A stretch of DNA of 64,000 nucleotides, from NCBI GenBank assembly GCA_030407085.1, contig CM059587.1:100931001-100995000 (forward strand). Direction: 5' to 3'. A program made the position numbers and the translations under genes. A model generated the notes under the pieces. The model was not told the origin of the DNA. It saw only the letters and a program-made list of their open reading frames with translations, and searched no databases. The stretch comes from Trichopria drosophilae. Taxonomy: Eukaryota > Arthropoda > Insecta > Hymenoptera > Diapriidae. The first letter of the stretch is position 1, and each line of letters opens with the position of its first letter. Positions 13,201 through 23,320 of the stretch are shown one piece after another.

Positions 13201-15268
13201 ATGTGAAGTACGTGTCTCTCTAATTACCACTGCGTGAGCCAAGGAGATGCTTGTGTACTGGGGGGCTTCGCTCCAGAACCATCCAGGTGTGAGTAACGAT
13301 CAAACCTATGTGCGCATTCAGTGTCCCTGTAACTATGGCACTATATAACGCTATACATAATATAATGAAAGTATCCATAACCTCATTTTGAGCACGTTCC
13401 GCACTCATTTGCGATCTTATCGTTGGTATTTCGAAAAAAATGTAGTATATCTTTTCTGTAGAGAATTTTATACTCTACATTTTTTGTTGAAACCATTTTT
13501 TTATCAGATTAGTAGTTTTTAAAATAAATGCAAAAAACTACAAAAATACCAGTTTTTGGGCTGTTTTTTCAAGATAGCGACTTCAGTACGTCCGACCCCA
13601 AATTTTTATCATCATATTCGTAATCAGCAGGCAAAATCACATGGAAATAGTGTACTTAAATTTTTTTTTGCGAGGATGCCCGTTTTGTAAAGGTTTACCC
13701 TAATATCATAAAAAGCTACGGAGCGCACCACCTAGACCCCGTAATCGGCCAGCCTGAACACCTGGTGCACGTAGAAAAGCTAATAACACAAGAAAATATG
13801 GAGCGCGCTGAAATGTCCCGGACAATGAAATGTCCCGGACGATGAAATGTCCCATACGATGAAGTGTCCAGACTATGAAGTGTCCAGACTATGAAGTGTC
13901 GTAGACGATGAAGTGTCCAGACGATGAAACGGAAGGCTATGAAGTGGGGGACGATGAAATAGGCTACGATGAAGTGTCCATAAATCGAATAAAATTGAAA
14001 AATAAGATTTTACATAATCATTCTTTGCTTTTTAGATTATTAATGAAAAGAATCAAGTAACAATTCCTCGACTCCTTTTTCCAGTGGGAACAGGGATCAA
14101 CATGTTGTTACACTCTTTTGTCTATTGCTTCAGTGGCGAATTACTTTCCAATTGCGTAAGTTTAATTCTGTATTCTGAAATTAAATAAAGCTTCGATAAA
14201 TGCTGTTTGTACCAATAATAGCACAGTAAATACAAGCTACGGAAGAAATATAAAAAGTATTGGAAATATTGCTTAAAATAAATTTAATTTTGTCCCTACC
14301 GTCAGAAATTCAAATTGTAAATCCTCGATTCCTCGATTCCTCGCGTTAAATTGGGATCTAGAAAACTACAAAACTTGTTCTAAACATCAAGATAGTAAGG
14401 CATAATATCTAATATAGTAATGAGAACTATCTGATCATGCCTGTCCTTATTTTTAAAATGTAGATGGTAATTAATCAAATTGTTTAATTTGTTAGAATCA
14501 GACCCGCTTTACATCTATTCATTATTATTAAGTAGATAGTAACGTTTAGCGTCTATTTCTCCGTGTTTGCTTAATTAGTTTTATGTTTTTTGAAATATGA
14601 GGCGCACAGAAAATTAATGAATTTCGTTTTTAGTTTGGTATGAAGTAAAGTTAATTTATATACAAAAATGGAATATTAAAACATTATTGAGTCTCGTATA
14701 TATTTTTTTTTATTTACCAGAGTGAACATTTATTCCACTGTTTCTGCGGAATGGAATGGTACTCGTATCCTAGAAGACAGATACTGGATTTGATACCAAT
14801 AATACAGCAAATGCAAATTCCACTTCGCCTATCGGCAGGAAAAATTATGTTTCTGAACTTCGAAACATTCACTAATGTACGTATAAATTCACATAGCGTT
14901 ATACGAGTTACTGTTTAATAGACTTTAGTATGAGTAGAGTGCAACCTCTCGAATTGGTCCCTCTTCCTCTGCCCTCTCTCTAACTTACAGAGTGGGTCAG
15001 GCTTCTCTCCCCACCAAGACCAATTTTCAGGGAGTTGTAGATCAAGTGGCAATAAAATGGGCGGGGCATGTGCTGTCTAGTGCGGGAGGGAGCAAGGCTC
15101 ACAAGTAGGTCAACTCGAGGAGTTGCAATATATTCAATTCATTATAATTTATATACCAACCTCTAATACAAATATTTTATTATAATTATTAGCTATTAAT
15201 ATTAATTATTACAGATCTTGAAAACAATAGCGGGTTACATTTCCGTGTTTATTGCAGTAAGGCAGTGA
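4296..15268 (+). CDS. Odorant receptor (7tm_6 family), gene A of tandem array, 7 exons
   Basis: Predicted seven-transmembrane insect odorant receptor: a ligand-binding subunit expected to form a cation channel with Orco in sensory-neuron membranes. I joined exons 4296-4338, 4580-4831, 8018-8525, 8665-8764, 14036-14155, 14721-14876 and 15215-15268. All have GT-AG borders and matching phases (1, 1, 2, 0, 0, 0), giving 410 residues, normal for the family. The start is the ATG opening MIETKCLS; exon 2 then reads EDFEWAVGWNRS. Family marks: YRPNFRQ and LLPEFWALILVI in exon 2; ERDIML, VCGQLEIL and KINNLH in exon 3; FFRLLLLVEIF in exon 4; FCGMEW and LRLSAGKIMFLN in exon 6; and the short last exon LKTIAGYISVF ending RQ-stop. 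No frame breaks are seen. An AATAAA lies at 15331. It is more diverged from B and C than they are from each other. Introns 2 and 4 are swollen by transposons. The ligand is unknown. Confidence 0.93.
5865..7409. mobile_element. TTAA-flanked foldback element (piggyBac-like, non-autonomous) in intron 2 of gene A
   Basis: It starts CCCTAATCGACCCAAGTGCA at 5865 and ends in the inverted form at 7409, flanked on both sides by TTAA (5861-5864, 7410-7413). The arms are about 480 bp and well preserved. Both contain AAAATGGCTGCCTACGGAAC and a GTTTTCGGGTT segment, so the open frames at 6193 and 6950 are mirror-image artefacts. The middle (about 6570-6790) holds unrelated repeats with GAGTGAA words, perhaps a secondary insertion. 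No transposase is seen. Confidence 0.8.
9400..10205. repeat. Two-copy direct repeat of about 430 bp in intron 4 of gene A
   Basis: Copy 1 (about 9420-9775) and copy 2 (about 9850-10205) share GTTTCTGGGTAA, TTGACCGCAAAGTCA, TAAATTCCCTAAAGTT, the perfect palindrome TGACCTTCTGAAGGTCA and GATTAATTATCATTTCA, all in order. The palindrome occurs once more just upstream, at about 9127-9143. The copies differ by many substitutions and small indels, so the duplication is old. Confidence 0.75.
10394..10620 (+). repeat. 17-bp minisatellite at the left end of the foldback element
   Basis: About a dozen copies of the unit ACTTCATCGTCTGGGAC, with variants such as CTACGAC and CATAGTTTC. Neighbouring units in the middle are identical, which suggests recent expansion or gene conversion. 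The reversed counterpart lies at 13808-13980. Confidence 0.85.
10985..11555. mobile_element. GC-richer foldback insertion inside the 3.6-kb element
   Basis: The left end (ATCCACCGTTGTCCCTATG, 11009-11027, then a CCCCTAGACCCC segment) is mirrored by GACACAGGGACAACGGTGGAT near 11521-11541. Inner inverted words include CCACGTGCGACTCGGGGAGC against its diverged complement at 11424-11444, and CACCCTGAGGGGTTAGTTA. The motif GGGCGGAGCCCCCC occurs twice. The middle holds unrelated sequence (11130-11340). The small open frames on both strands are repeat artefacts. Confidence 0.6.
11835..12060. repeat. Inverted repeat rich in TCAAGGTCA words
   Basis: The arms at about 11838-11893 and 11999-12057 are reverse complements: GATGACCTTGAGGTCAAAGT on one side, its complement on the other. 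Each arm has several AAGGTCA or TGACCT units, including TCAAGGTCA. It lies at the symmetry centre of the 3.6-kb element once later insertions are removed. Confidence 0.75.
12531..13699. mobile_element. Foldback element with 8-bp target duplication, itself nested
   Basis: It starts GGTAAATCTTTACAAAACGG and ends with the reverse complement of GGTAAACCTTTACAAAACGG. The flanking duplication is CTAATATC (12523-12530 and 13700-13707). The pre-insertion sequence AGCTAATATCATAAAAAGC survives intact in a neighbouring repeat unit at 12360-12378, which confirms both borders. The arms are about 290 bp. The core (about 12836-13275) is a second inverted structure with GTAATTACAGGGACATGTAC and GGGGCTCCGCCCCCC words. 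An 8-bp duplication fits hAT-type or P-type elements. No transposase is present. Confidence 0.8.
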
Positions 15269-16773
15269 TGATGGGCTGTCCAGTAATTATGCTGTTACTA
15301 GTATTGTTCAGTTGATTTGCATGTTAGAAAAATAAAAATTTAGATTATGCAATCTAATCTTTTATTCCTTGTACAATATTTTGGATTTTATATAAAACAA
15401 TATATTATTAGTTATTTAGGATATCATTGAGAGGGTAAGTATGATAGTATATTTATTCTATTTTTAGTATTTTGGTTAAATTTTTTGTTAGATTTTCTTC
15501 CAATTTTTCGACGCTCGGAAATAAGTAATGAAGAAAAAAAAGTTTCAACCCCAACAGAGATTCGAACCCGGGGCTGTCCGGCAATTTCCACGCCTATTTT
15601 GAGCATCGTTATCACATTTGCTGCATTTAACGAATTCTGTATGGCGGATGTAATTTTAAAACTTAACGGTCATGTGCAGTATTTATTAAAGCGGAACCAA
15701 GCATTAGGCTCATTTGTGAAGCCGCAACCGGGTTTTGCTTTTTTTTTCAAATAGCCTTGAAAATAGTAATGTAAATATTTTCCAAGTAGTAATGAAAATT
15801 GGCGCAAATGCAATTTTCATGGTGGAAACTGAAAATCGAGAAAAATGATTCCTTTTGGTGATTTTTCTTAATTGCTTCCAAAAATCTTAAAAATCTTGAA
15901 AAATGCTTGAAATGAACAAAATGTGGAGCATAACATTCTCTACAAAAAAGGGCTGATACATTTTCTTCGTAATACGAATGGTACTTAATATATCAATATT
16001 CTCACCATGATAATAATTAAAAATAATCCTTTTCTTAGTCATGTCACTGATTATGATAATATAATTTTAGGAAAGGTGTAAAATTTTATTATAATATACC
16101 TAAAATTATATTATTAAAATCACCAATATGACTAACGAAAGTTTTACTTTTATTTTATCAACGGTAATGCTACGAACGTGGTATGAATATGAGAATAATC
16201 GACTTGGCTAGTCCCCTTCTATATTTTGAGTCCTTATAATTGCAGTGCTTAAATGCTGCAGGTGCCTATTTCATGGGGGGCTCCGCTCTCATGAATGTTC
16301 ATTCCAGATACGATACACCGATTACAATTGACAAAATGTATTGTTATTTTTCTTAATTTGTATAACTCATACAAAAGAAAGCATTAGACTTTTTTCGTTG
16401 CGAATTTTATACTTTATTTTTTTCGAAGTTTTCAAGACTTGGAAATAATTAAGAAAAACCACAAAAATACTGGTTTTTCATGGCTTTTCTCGATTTTTAC
16501 GCCTTTTTGGATTCTCGCCACTTTTTCAGTGCATCAAAACTAGTAAGAAAACACATGCCCCATATAAATTTCAGACGGCACCTATCAGGCAGACCCTAAG
16601 AGTTATTAAAACGGTTTTTTATAGACCTTAAGGGGTCCAACTGCAAATCGCCGATAAGTTAGGAATCTACCCTTAACAACTTAAATAAAAAATGTCTAGC
16701 TCAATTTGTCAAAATTCGGTTTCTGTAAGGATAATTGTAATTACTATATTTAAAAACCTCTAATTATGTTTAA
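15269..16773. other. Intergenic stretch after gene A, repeats only
   Basis: No gene is supported. The open frames at 15424 and 15485 overlap on opposite strands and contain a tRNA-like B box (reverse complement GGTTCGAATC), so they look like a decayed tRNA-derived repeat. The segments 15850-15975 and 16370-16520 resemble diverged foldback arms (TTCTTAATT...AAAAATCTTGAAAA...CTCTACAAAAAA). GGGGGGCTCCGC occurs near 16276. Confidence 0.5.
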
Positions 16774-17240
16774 CCCATTAATTCCGAGAAGGACACTTTT
16801 TGCGCATCAATTTCAATTAAGAATTTCGTACGAAAATCGAATATCAACAAAATTGAAAGGTGTATCTTACTGTTTACAAGGTTGGTCCTTTCAATGGCTT
16901 TATTAAAAGTGAGCTATAATAATTACAAAATTAAATATAGCATTTTAAATGTCAAAAAAAAAAAGAAAAAAATTGGTTATACTTTTGGATAAAACATTTT
17001 TTACTCATCGAAAGAGTATTGTCGGTCACAAAAAAAGTATACCCCATTTTTTGCGTTTTTTTGATATTTAAATTCATTTAATTTTGTAATTAAGATACCT
17101 CAATTTGGACAACACCATTGAAATGAGCGATCTAGAAAATAACAAGACACATGCATTTCAATTTTGTTGAACTTTAATTTTCATACGAAATACTAGCTTG
17201 AAATTGAAGTGGGAAATGTGTCCATCCCGTCGTTAATGGG
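16774..17240. mobile_element. TTAA-flanked foldback element (piggyBac-like, non-autonomous)
   Basis: The ends are CCCATTAATTCCGAGAAGGA and its diverged inverted form (CCCATTAACGACGGGATGGA), with TTAA on both sides (16770-16773, 17241-17244). The arms are partly eroded. It is 467 bp long and noncoding. The end sequence is close to that of the element at 24936-26147, so the two belong together. Confidence 0.78.
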
Positions 17241-17299
17241 TTAATTACCTCTGTAAGGGTAATTCTAATTACTATATTTAAAAACAAAACATTTATATC

Positions 17300-18350
17300 A
17301 CGCATTTTATGTATCTTCAATAGTTTTGCAAAAAAAATCATTTTTTCATTAAAAAAACACATTAAAATTATCGATATCGCGAAGATTAATTTACGGATTG
17401 AAACAAAACATAAACGAAAATACTCGTAACGTATAGAGGAAAAACTTTTCTTTGATAAAATTTCAGGTATCTTCAATAGTTTTGCAAAAAAATTATTTTA
17501 TGTTAGTGCGTGTCTGAAATGCCGTTTTCCACACTTTTGACTTTTCCGGTGCATTTTACACACGCAAGCAACATAAACTATATTTAGGCACTTGTATCCA
17601 AAAATACTATTTTAATTCAAAAACCCATTAAAAGTATCGATATCTTAGAGACTAATTGTCGAATTGAAACAAAACTAAAACCAAAATACTCATACAATAT
17701 ATAGGAAACACATTTTTTAATACTTTTTCATGTATTTTCAATTGCTTTGGAGAAAAATCATTTTTAATCAATTTTTCAGAAATTATGATATATATTTCGG
17801 CCAGGATGTTGGCCATCTTCAAAAAATTGTTATTAATTTACCATATAAAAATAAAAAAAGAACAAATGTATCGCTTTAACAATAAATAACTTACAAAAAA
17901 TACAATGAAAACAATAAAAAAATTGACATCGAGAGACACGTGTGGTTGTTTGAGTGGAAATTCTGTTTTTTTTTTAAACGAGAAATGCCATTTTTGCACA
18001 AACTATCCAAACCGTGTTTTAAATCACCATTTCATAACAACACTTCAACATATTCAAAACTCAAAATTGGAAATGACATTTGTTTATATATTCCTGTCGA
18101 CTAATAATATTAATGCCGAACCGTCAAATTAAAGTTTTTTTCAATGTCAAGAAATTAAAATGCTTTCGCATACTACTAGTTCCAAAAATCATTTTTCATC
18201 ATAAAAAAACATGAATATAATTCTTATCTCAGATACTAATTCACAACTTGAAACAACAAAAACAAAAATACTCGAAAAATGTTGTTGAAAATTTTCAATA
18301 ATTTTGCAAAAAAATCATTTTGTCATTCAAAACCCCATTAAAATTGTTTA
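17300..18350. repeat. Degenerate tandem repeat, about 160-bp period
   Basis: Successive segments repeat the order TTCAATAGTTTTGCAAAAAA, ATCATTTTTTCATT, CATTAAAATTATCGATATC, GATTGAAACAAAACATAAA and AAAATACTCGTA near 17310, 17470-17690, 17740 and 18190-18340. The open frames at 17174 and 17905 fall in this repeat and show no domain. Confidence 0.6.
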
Positions 18351-19184
18351 TAAATTTCGATTCGTCACATCAAAAACATAAGAAAACACTTCAACTGCTA
18401 TTCCAGACTTTCAGTTCACACGGGAAATAGTGTTGCTTTCGATTAAAGGCGAATTGTAAGGAGAAGGAAAGAATATGAATATTAACTCAATTAAGGAAAC
18501 ATAACAGCATTTATTTCCAACAATTTAACATATATTTATTACATAATTTCGAATTAATCTAACCACGAGATTCAATAACATTTAATAGTGTCCTTTTGTT
18601 TAAAAAAATTACATATGTTTTTATGTATTGGAAACAATGCTCGAATGTGTCTACGACATAATTGGATTGTTTCACTTCTTTTGAATATTATTTTATTTCT
18701 AACTTCTTTCAAATTCTTGATATCAGTCAGGGTTATATGGCTATTTATATATTCTCGCCTGCAAATAGTGGGTAACAAATCTATAAATAACAGAATAAGA
18801 GGTTATTAACGCGCCTTTCAGTGCGATTCTTAAGTGCAAAATATAAAATAATTAAAATTTCAGTCAATTGAATTCTATAGCTAGAAATCGATTAACCACA
18901 AAATATAAAATAATTAAATTCCCAGTTAATCAAACTCTCCAGTAAGAAATTGAAGAATTGAAAAAAATTAACAATGCATATTTGATTATCATCTAAAAAG
19001 ATGGAGGCGATACACAGTTATCGGATTTTTTATTAGGACACTTCTGGTATTGGATACCATCAGATGTTATCCGGTAAATAAACTATGGTTTTGCCAGTAA
19101 AAAAATTTGGTCTGTAACGGTTGGACCGCTACAACCCTAGTTTATTTTTTATATTTACAATTCTATTAAAAAATTAATTAACTT
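18351..19184. other. Intergenic stretch and 3' end of the F-box gene
   Basis: No gene is seen on the plus strand. A short direct repeat (AAATATAAAATAATTAAA near 18838-18856 and 18900-18916) is present. On the minus strand an AATAAA about 40 bp past the F-box stop codon (19142-19147) is a likely polyadenylation signal. Confidence 0.5.
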
Positions 19185-20354
19185 TTAATATACTTCATTA
19201 TCGTAAGAAATTAACAATATATTTAACAATTTTTCATTTACAAAATTATTAGAATTTTGACTCCTATAATCGAATCCGAAACATATGTCGTATTCATCGC
19301 CTTGCTCTTGAAATAACGAAAATACGTTCGAATTTTTAAATGTTTGTCGTATTATTCTTATATAATCCATATTATTCTTTTCCACTTTAGGAGTATCCGA
19401 ATACTGTTCCTCGGAATAAGTTAAAAAAAATAGGGTATTGGTAGATTTTAACTCGTGCTCGATATTACTCTTGAATTTGGTTATCTCATCTAAAAAATGT
19501 TCGTTTGAAATATCGTTTTGCACCATTAGTGTACGACTGTACATATTTTTTGTACCAAATTTTATAAGTAAAATTTCATGTGGATATATTTGATCGTACG
19601 AGTCGGAAGAATATATACAACCTCCCCAACAATTGATATTTTTATTCCAGATTTCCCTTCCGATTTCTTTTAAAACACTTATCCAATCAAAATTATTCTC
19701 CTCCCACACCTGATTGAAAAATAAAAAAACGCATTCGTTGGAGGTAGCAGTTGCTAATACCTTCAGTAAATTCTTCTTTTCACTTTCGAGACGACGCAAT
19801 TGCCATTCGTTCTGGACAGAAGCCCAAGTTGTATTTTGTGGGAAAAATAATCCTGCAATTTCATTATTGCAAACGTTATATTGGGTCAAATTTATACATG
19901 GCTTTGCAGCTAAAGCAAATAGTTTTCTATCGCGTGAACCGATCGCATTTTGATAACGGTACATAATATATTGATAATTAGCTCTTTGACGGTCATCTCT
20001 GTGTATCGTATCATCATGAAATATTAATGATATTTTAGGCCTAAATTGCAGTCGATTTAATAAATACGTTTGTGGATAAGTAGTGTATTCATAAAAGAGT
20101 TCCTCATCTTCGTCATTATTTGCGCAGCCAAAATCTTTGTTTAAATATTTATCTGGTGTAGACTTTTCAGGCAGGAAATGCAACATTTCGAAGCTAGGCC
20201 ATTGTCTTCTACTTTGCACCAATTTTGATGCGGTGTTCCATTCTTTGCACACCAAGGAACAAACTTGTAAATCGTGCAAATTCAAATGTGACAAAATCCG
20301 AGTAAGATTTTCCGATACGGCAAAGTGCATTCTCTCCATTTCCGTTGAATCCAT
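19185..20354 (-). CDS. F-box and FIST-domain protein (FBXO22-like), single coding exon
   Basis: Probable substrate-recognition subunit of an SCF (Skp1-Cullin-F-box) ubiquitin ligase. The start chosen is the ATG opening MDSTEMERMHFAV. The open frame runs 11 codons further upstream, but a 3' splice site (pyrimidine-rich run ending ATCACAG at 20364-20372) falls there, so the upstream codons are intronic. This leaves 389 residues. An F-box spans about residues 15-55 (LTRILSHLNLHDLQVCSLVC then KEW). The rest resembles the FIST region of FBXO22: IAGLFFPQ near 155, then CVFLFFNQ, WGGCIYSS and TLFFLTYSEEQ. It has no frame breaks. A broken copy lies at 27.8-29.3 kb. It is transcribed opposite to the receptors and is probably a bystander between them. 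I recognise the family from the F-box plus overall layout; the FIST assignment is less certain. Confidence 0.8.
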   Translation of the reverse strand: MDSTEMERMHFAVSENLTRILSHLNLHDLQVCSLVCKEWNTASKLVQSRRQWPSFEMLHFLPEKSTPDKYLNKDFGCANNDEDEELFYEYTTYPQTYLLNRLQFRPKISLIFHDDTIHRDDRQRANYQYIMYRYQNAIGSRDRKLFALAAKPCINLTQYNVCNNEIAGLFFPQNTTWASVQNEWQLRRLESEKKNLLKVLATATSNECVFLFFNQVWEENNFDWISVLKEIGREIWNKNINCWGGCIYSSDSYDQIYPHEILLIKFGTKNMYSRTLMVQNDISNEHFLDEITKFKSNIEHELKSTNTLFFLTYSEEQYSDTPKVEKNNMDYIRIIRQTFKNSNVFSLFQEQGDEYDICFGFDYRSQNSNNFVNEKLLNILLISYDNEVY

Positions 20355-20363
20355 TATTGTATT

Positions 20364-22932
20364 CTGTGATAACAAACAACCAAACATTATAACCTAATAA
20401 TAATAATGTTCTGATAAGAAAAATAGTTGTTTTCGGCATAGCGAGCGTAAAATTCGTTTTTGCGTCCTCGTTTGTAGGCGTAACATAGCATTTTACGCCC
20501 TCGAAAATTACATGGATAATAGAAGTTTTAAATTCGGACATAAAATCGAATTTTTCACTCGTTAGGCCGAACAATAATTTTGGTATGGTTAGGAATCTCA
20601 TTTTTCGCCCTTAATATGAAAAATACTATTTTGTGTCAAGGGCGTAAAATTGAGTTTTAATTCTAAAATATTTACGTAAAAGACTTGATTCGTTTATCCT
20701 ATTATAGTAATTGTTATTTATTTTTCTGTGTTTATGTATCATATATCTATTTGCAATAGAAAAAATAACGATTTTCCACATTCTTTTCGTGGCCTTTTCG
20801 TATTAAGGGCGTAAAGTAAAGATTTACGCTCGTAATACGAACAATATTTTCGCCCGAGCGGGTGAAAAATTCGAATTTATGCCCCGAATTTTAAACTAGG
20901 GATGGGTGTAAACTTCTATCTCAGTCATGTAATTTTTTAGGTCGTTAAATTCGATTTTATACCCGCAAATCGGAGCGTAAAATCGGAGTTAAAGTCCGGG
21001 AGGGCGAAAAATAATTTCTGATTCATGTATTTCTGGATAACTATAGTTCATGATGAATATAGATCCCTATTATAAATTTCCTTTTAAATTGTTTATAAAT
21101 GCTAAGTTATTTAGTGCTTTATTACAATGGTCGGCGCATGATGTGGTGTAAAAAAAATACCAAATCTGTAATTATAACTGAAAATACCAATTTTTTATTT
21201 TACAATTAGAAATACAAAAGAGTAATCAACTTATGATATTAATTTCGTTATTATCGTTATTCTAGAAGATATAATTAATACCAACTGTTTACAATTTGTT
21301 CAATCCCCTTTAACATTTGTTCTGATAACTCCCCGACTCATTTCAAATCACTTCTTTATTAAGTTCTTCAGACAGACCATCAACCGTCCCTCCTTCATAA
21401 TTACACTTAATACTCAATAGCTCTGTTGTCTCAATTGTCACTCAGTCATTCATTCATCTCATTCATTCATCTCATTCATTCATCTCATTCACATTATTTT
21501 TCTATTCATTTTCATTCTAATTTCATTCTCTATTAAATCAATATTTTATTAATTAATCTCATGCCACAACACTTTACAATACAATGTACATAATGTTAAT
21601 AATTTTCTAATAAAGTAGAGTCCCGGTATATTTGCCCGCTCGGTTCCTCGCCTTCCCCTCCCGTCTTCTTATATTTATCAAAAGAAAGGGTGCGCCGCTT
21701 CTCCCACTCTCCTCAGTCGCGTTACGTTCATGACGTCACAGCAGGCAAGGTGGGGGAAAAAGAGACCGGCAACAGACAAATATAACGAGACGGAACTGGG
21801 CCAATATGCTGGGACGTAAATATAGCGAGACGCAAATATACCGGGACTCTACTGTATTTTAGTTATAAGTTTTAACCATAAGATAACGCGTTGTATTGCC
21901 ATCAAGATTGAATGTCAAATAAATACAAATTCAAATAAAAATTATTGAAAATATTTTTCTAGAATTAAGTTCGTTTCAAAGTTCTGCCATTCTTTTCATA
22001 TAAAATGTAGTAAAAATGTTTGTGTACGAAAACACAAATTTCAAAACATCGCTTTGAAAAGTTTCTTTGTCTAAACGCGAACTAATTTTCGAAAATTTAA
22101 AAAAAATCAAAATGATAGATCCAAAATAGTGTTTAGATTAAAATACGGTAAAAAACATAATATTTTAGAAATCTGTTCAATAAAACAAATTGATCCTTTT
22201 AATACTTTATTACATTTTTCAATTTAAGACGTTGATAAGTGGAAATAAAATAGTTTTCGCGACAAACGGTGATGAGACGAAAACATTTTTTTTTAAATAT
22301 TAGGTTTCACGAAAGAAAGTAAATTAAAAATAGACTTCGATATGTTGAAATGCCGGCCTTCGATAACGGTGAAATGGCATAGTCTCCGTAAAAGTTTTGA
22401 TGGCCTAATTTTCGCAAGAGGCGCCAATTTATAATAAACAAAAATATGCAAAAATTCTTTTTAGGGAAATTACAACACTGGTTTATTCAAAATAAGTTTA
22501 TGCGATACAAGAAATAACTAAGGCATTTAATTCACTAATAATTACGTAGATGAATAATTGGATTTTGATAAATAATACGGTACAATAAAAAACAATTTAA
22601 GTATATCCATATGCTTTGAAATATGGAAACAAATGTTTGAATCTTATAAGCACAAGATTTTTATTCTAAGAATATTTACCTGAAATAAAAATATCGTATT
22701 AGATTCAAATAAATATTTTTTTACATATTTCAAAGCAACCGGATATATTTAGAGATGGCAATCTTGTTTTCAGGTGCATAAATATTATCAAAGGTTGAGT
22801 CGTAATATACAATTCGGAGCCAAATAAAAGATTAAAATTCCTTTTAGTCTCTTTATATATAATTTTGGGTTCTCACCACATTAAATGAACTTTAAAAATT
22901 TCGAATTTAAAATTATTGAAAATTAGTCTTAC
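20364..22932 (-). other. Predicted 5' intron of the F-box gene, repeat-filled
   Basis: The donor GTAAG lies at 22928-22932 and the acceptor CAG at 20364-20366, both on the minus strand. The first 600 bp repeats the word GGGCGTAAAAT in both orientations (20420-21010). A CATTCATTCATCT microsatellite lies at 21446-21490, and a miniature element at 21613-21854. The broken copy of the gene has only about 226 bp here, so most of this intron was inserted in this copy or lost in the other. Confidence 0.55.
21613..21854. mobile_element. TA-flanked miniature element (mariner-like)
   Basis: The left end is AAGTAGAGTCCCGGTATATT and the right end is the complement of CAGTAGAGTCCCGGTATATT, each next to TA. 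The interior includes CGTCTCGCTATATTTACGTC near the right end. It is 242 bp and noncoding. Confidence 0.75.
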
Positions 22933-23320
22933 CAAACTATTCTCGACGTTGCCAAGTGAACACTCGATACAAGTAGTGTTATCTGATGTTGACGAATGCA
23001 GACACGGGCCACGGCATAATTCAAATGATCTTCACGAGGAATCTGGATCAAAAAATCCTGAATTTTCACATTTTTTTATTTAAAATCCGATATATGTGAT
23101 TTACGATGCTATTTTTGACAACATAACAGTAGTTTCTGTTCCACCTGTGAAATTTTTCGTCCAAACAAATCCACATTTATGATCCGTTCTTTTGAAGCGT
23201 AATTGGTCCAATATTCCCAACACTGATTTTGGGGGCCCCATCCACTCACACTATTTTCCAACAGTCTTTCCGATTAGCTGTTCGACAATACCATTCCAGA
23301 CATGAAAAGAAACGGGCATT
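22933..23320 (-). promoter_or_regulatory. 5' noncoding exon and upstream flank of the F-box gene
   Basis: The segment ends at a GTAAG donor on the minus strand. It matches 28942-29310 over nearly its whole length; shared words include GATTAGCTGTTCGA, ACACTGATTTT, a CACATTTTTTTATTT stretch and TGTGAAATTTTTCGT. No start codon joins in frame to exon 2, so it is read as 5' untranslated plus promoter sequence. The transcription start is unknown. The open frame at 23229 on the plus strand is unsupported. Confidence 0.5.

Larger units (their letters stand above)
10380..13980. mobile_element. Nested 3.6-kb foldback element in intron 4 of gene A
   Basis: The ends are inverted. From about 10380 the plus strand reads tandem copies of TTCATCGTCTGGGACAC, and from 13808 to 13980 the same units appear reversed. 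Inside each end are tandem units of about 80 bp (10620-10980; reversed at 11581-11700, 12110-12530 and 13706-13800) containing TTTTTATGTTATTAGCTCAA, ACGTGCACCAGGTGTTC and CCGATTACG. The centre is an inverted repeat at 11835-12060. Two further foldback elements sit inside (10985-11555 and 12531-13699). The short open frames here only reflect the repeats. I see no transposase and no clear target duplication for the outer element. Confidence 0.75.

Noticed and set aside
15424..15754. Overlapping open frames on both strands with a B-box-like GGTTCGAATC, considered as a tRNA gene
   Set aside because: No A box or complete cloverleaf can be traced, so it is only a possible decayed tRNA-derived repeat.
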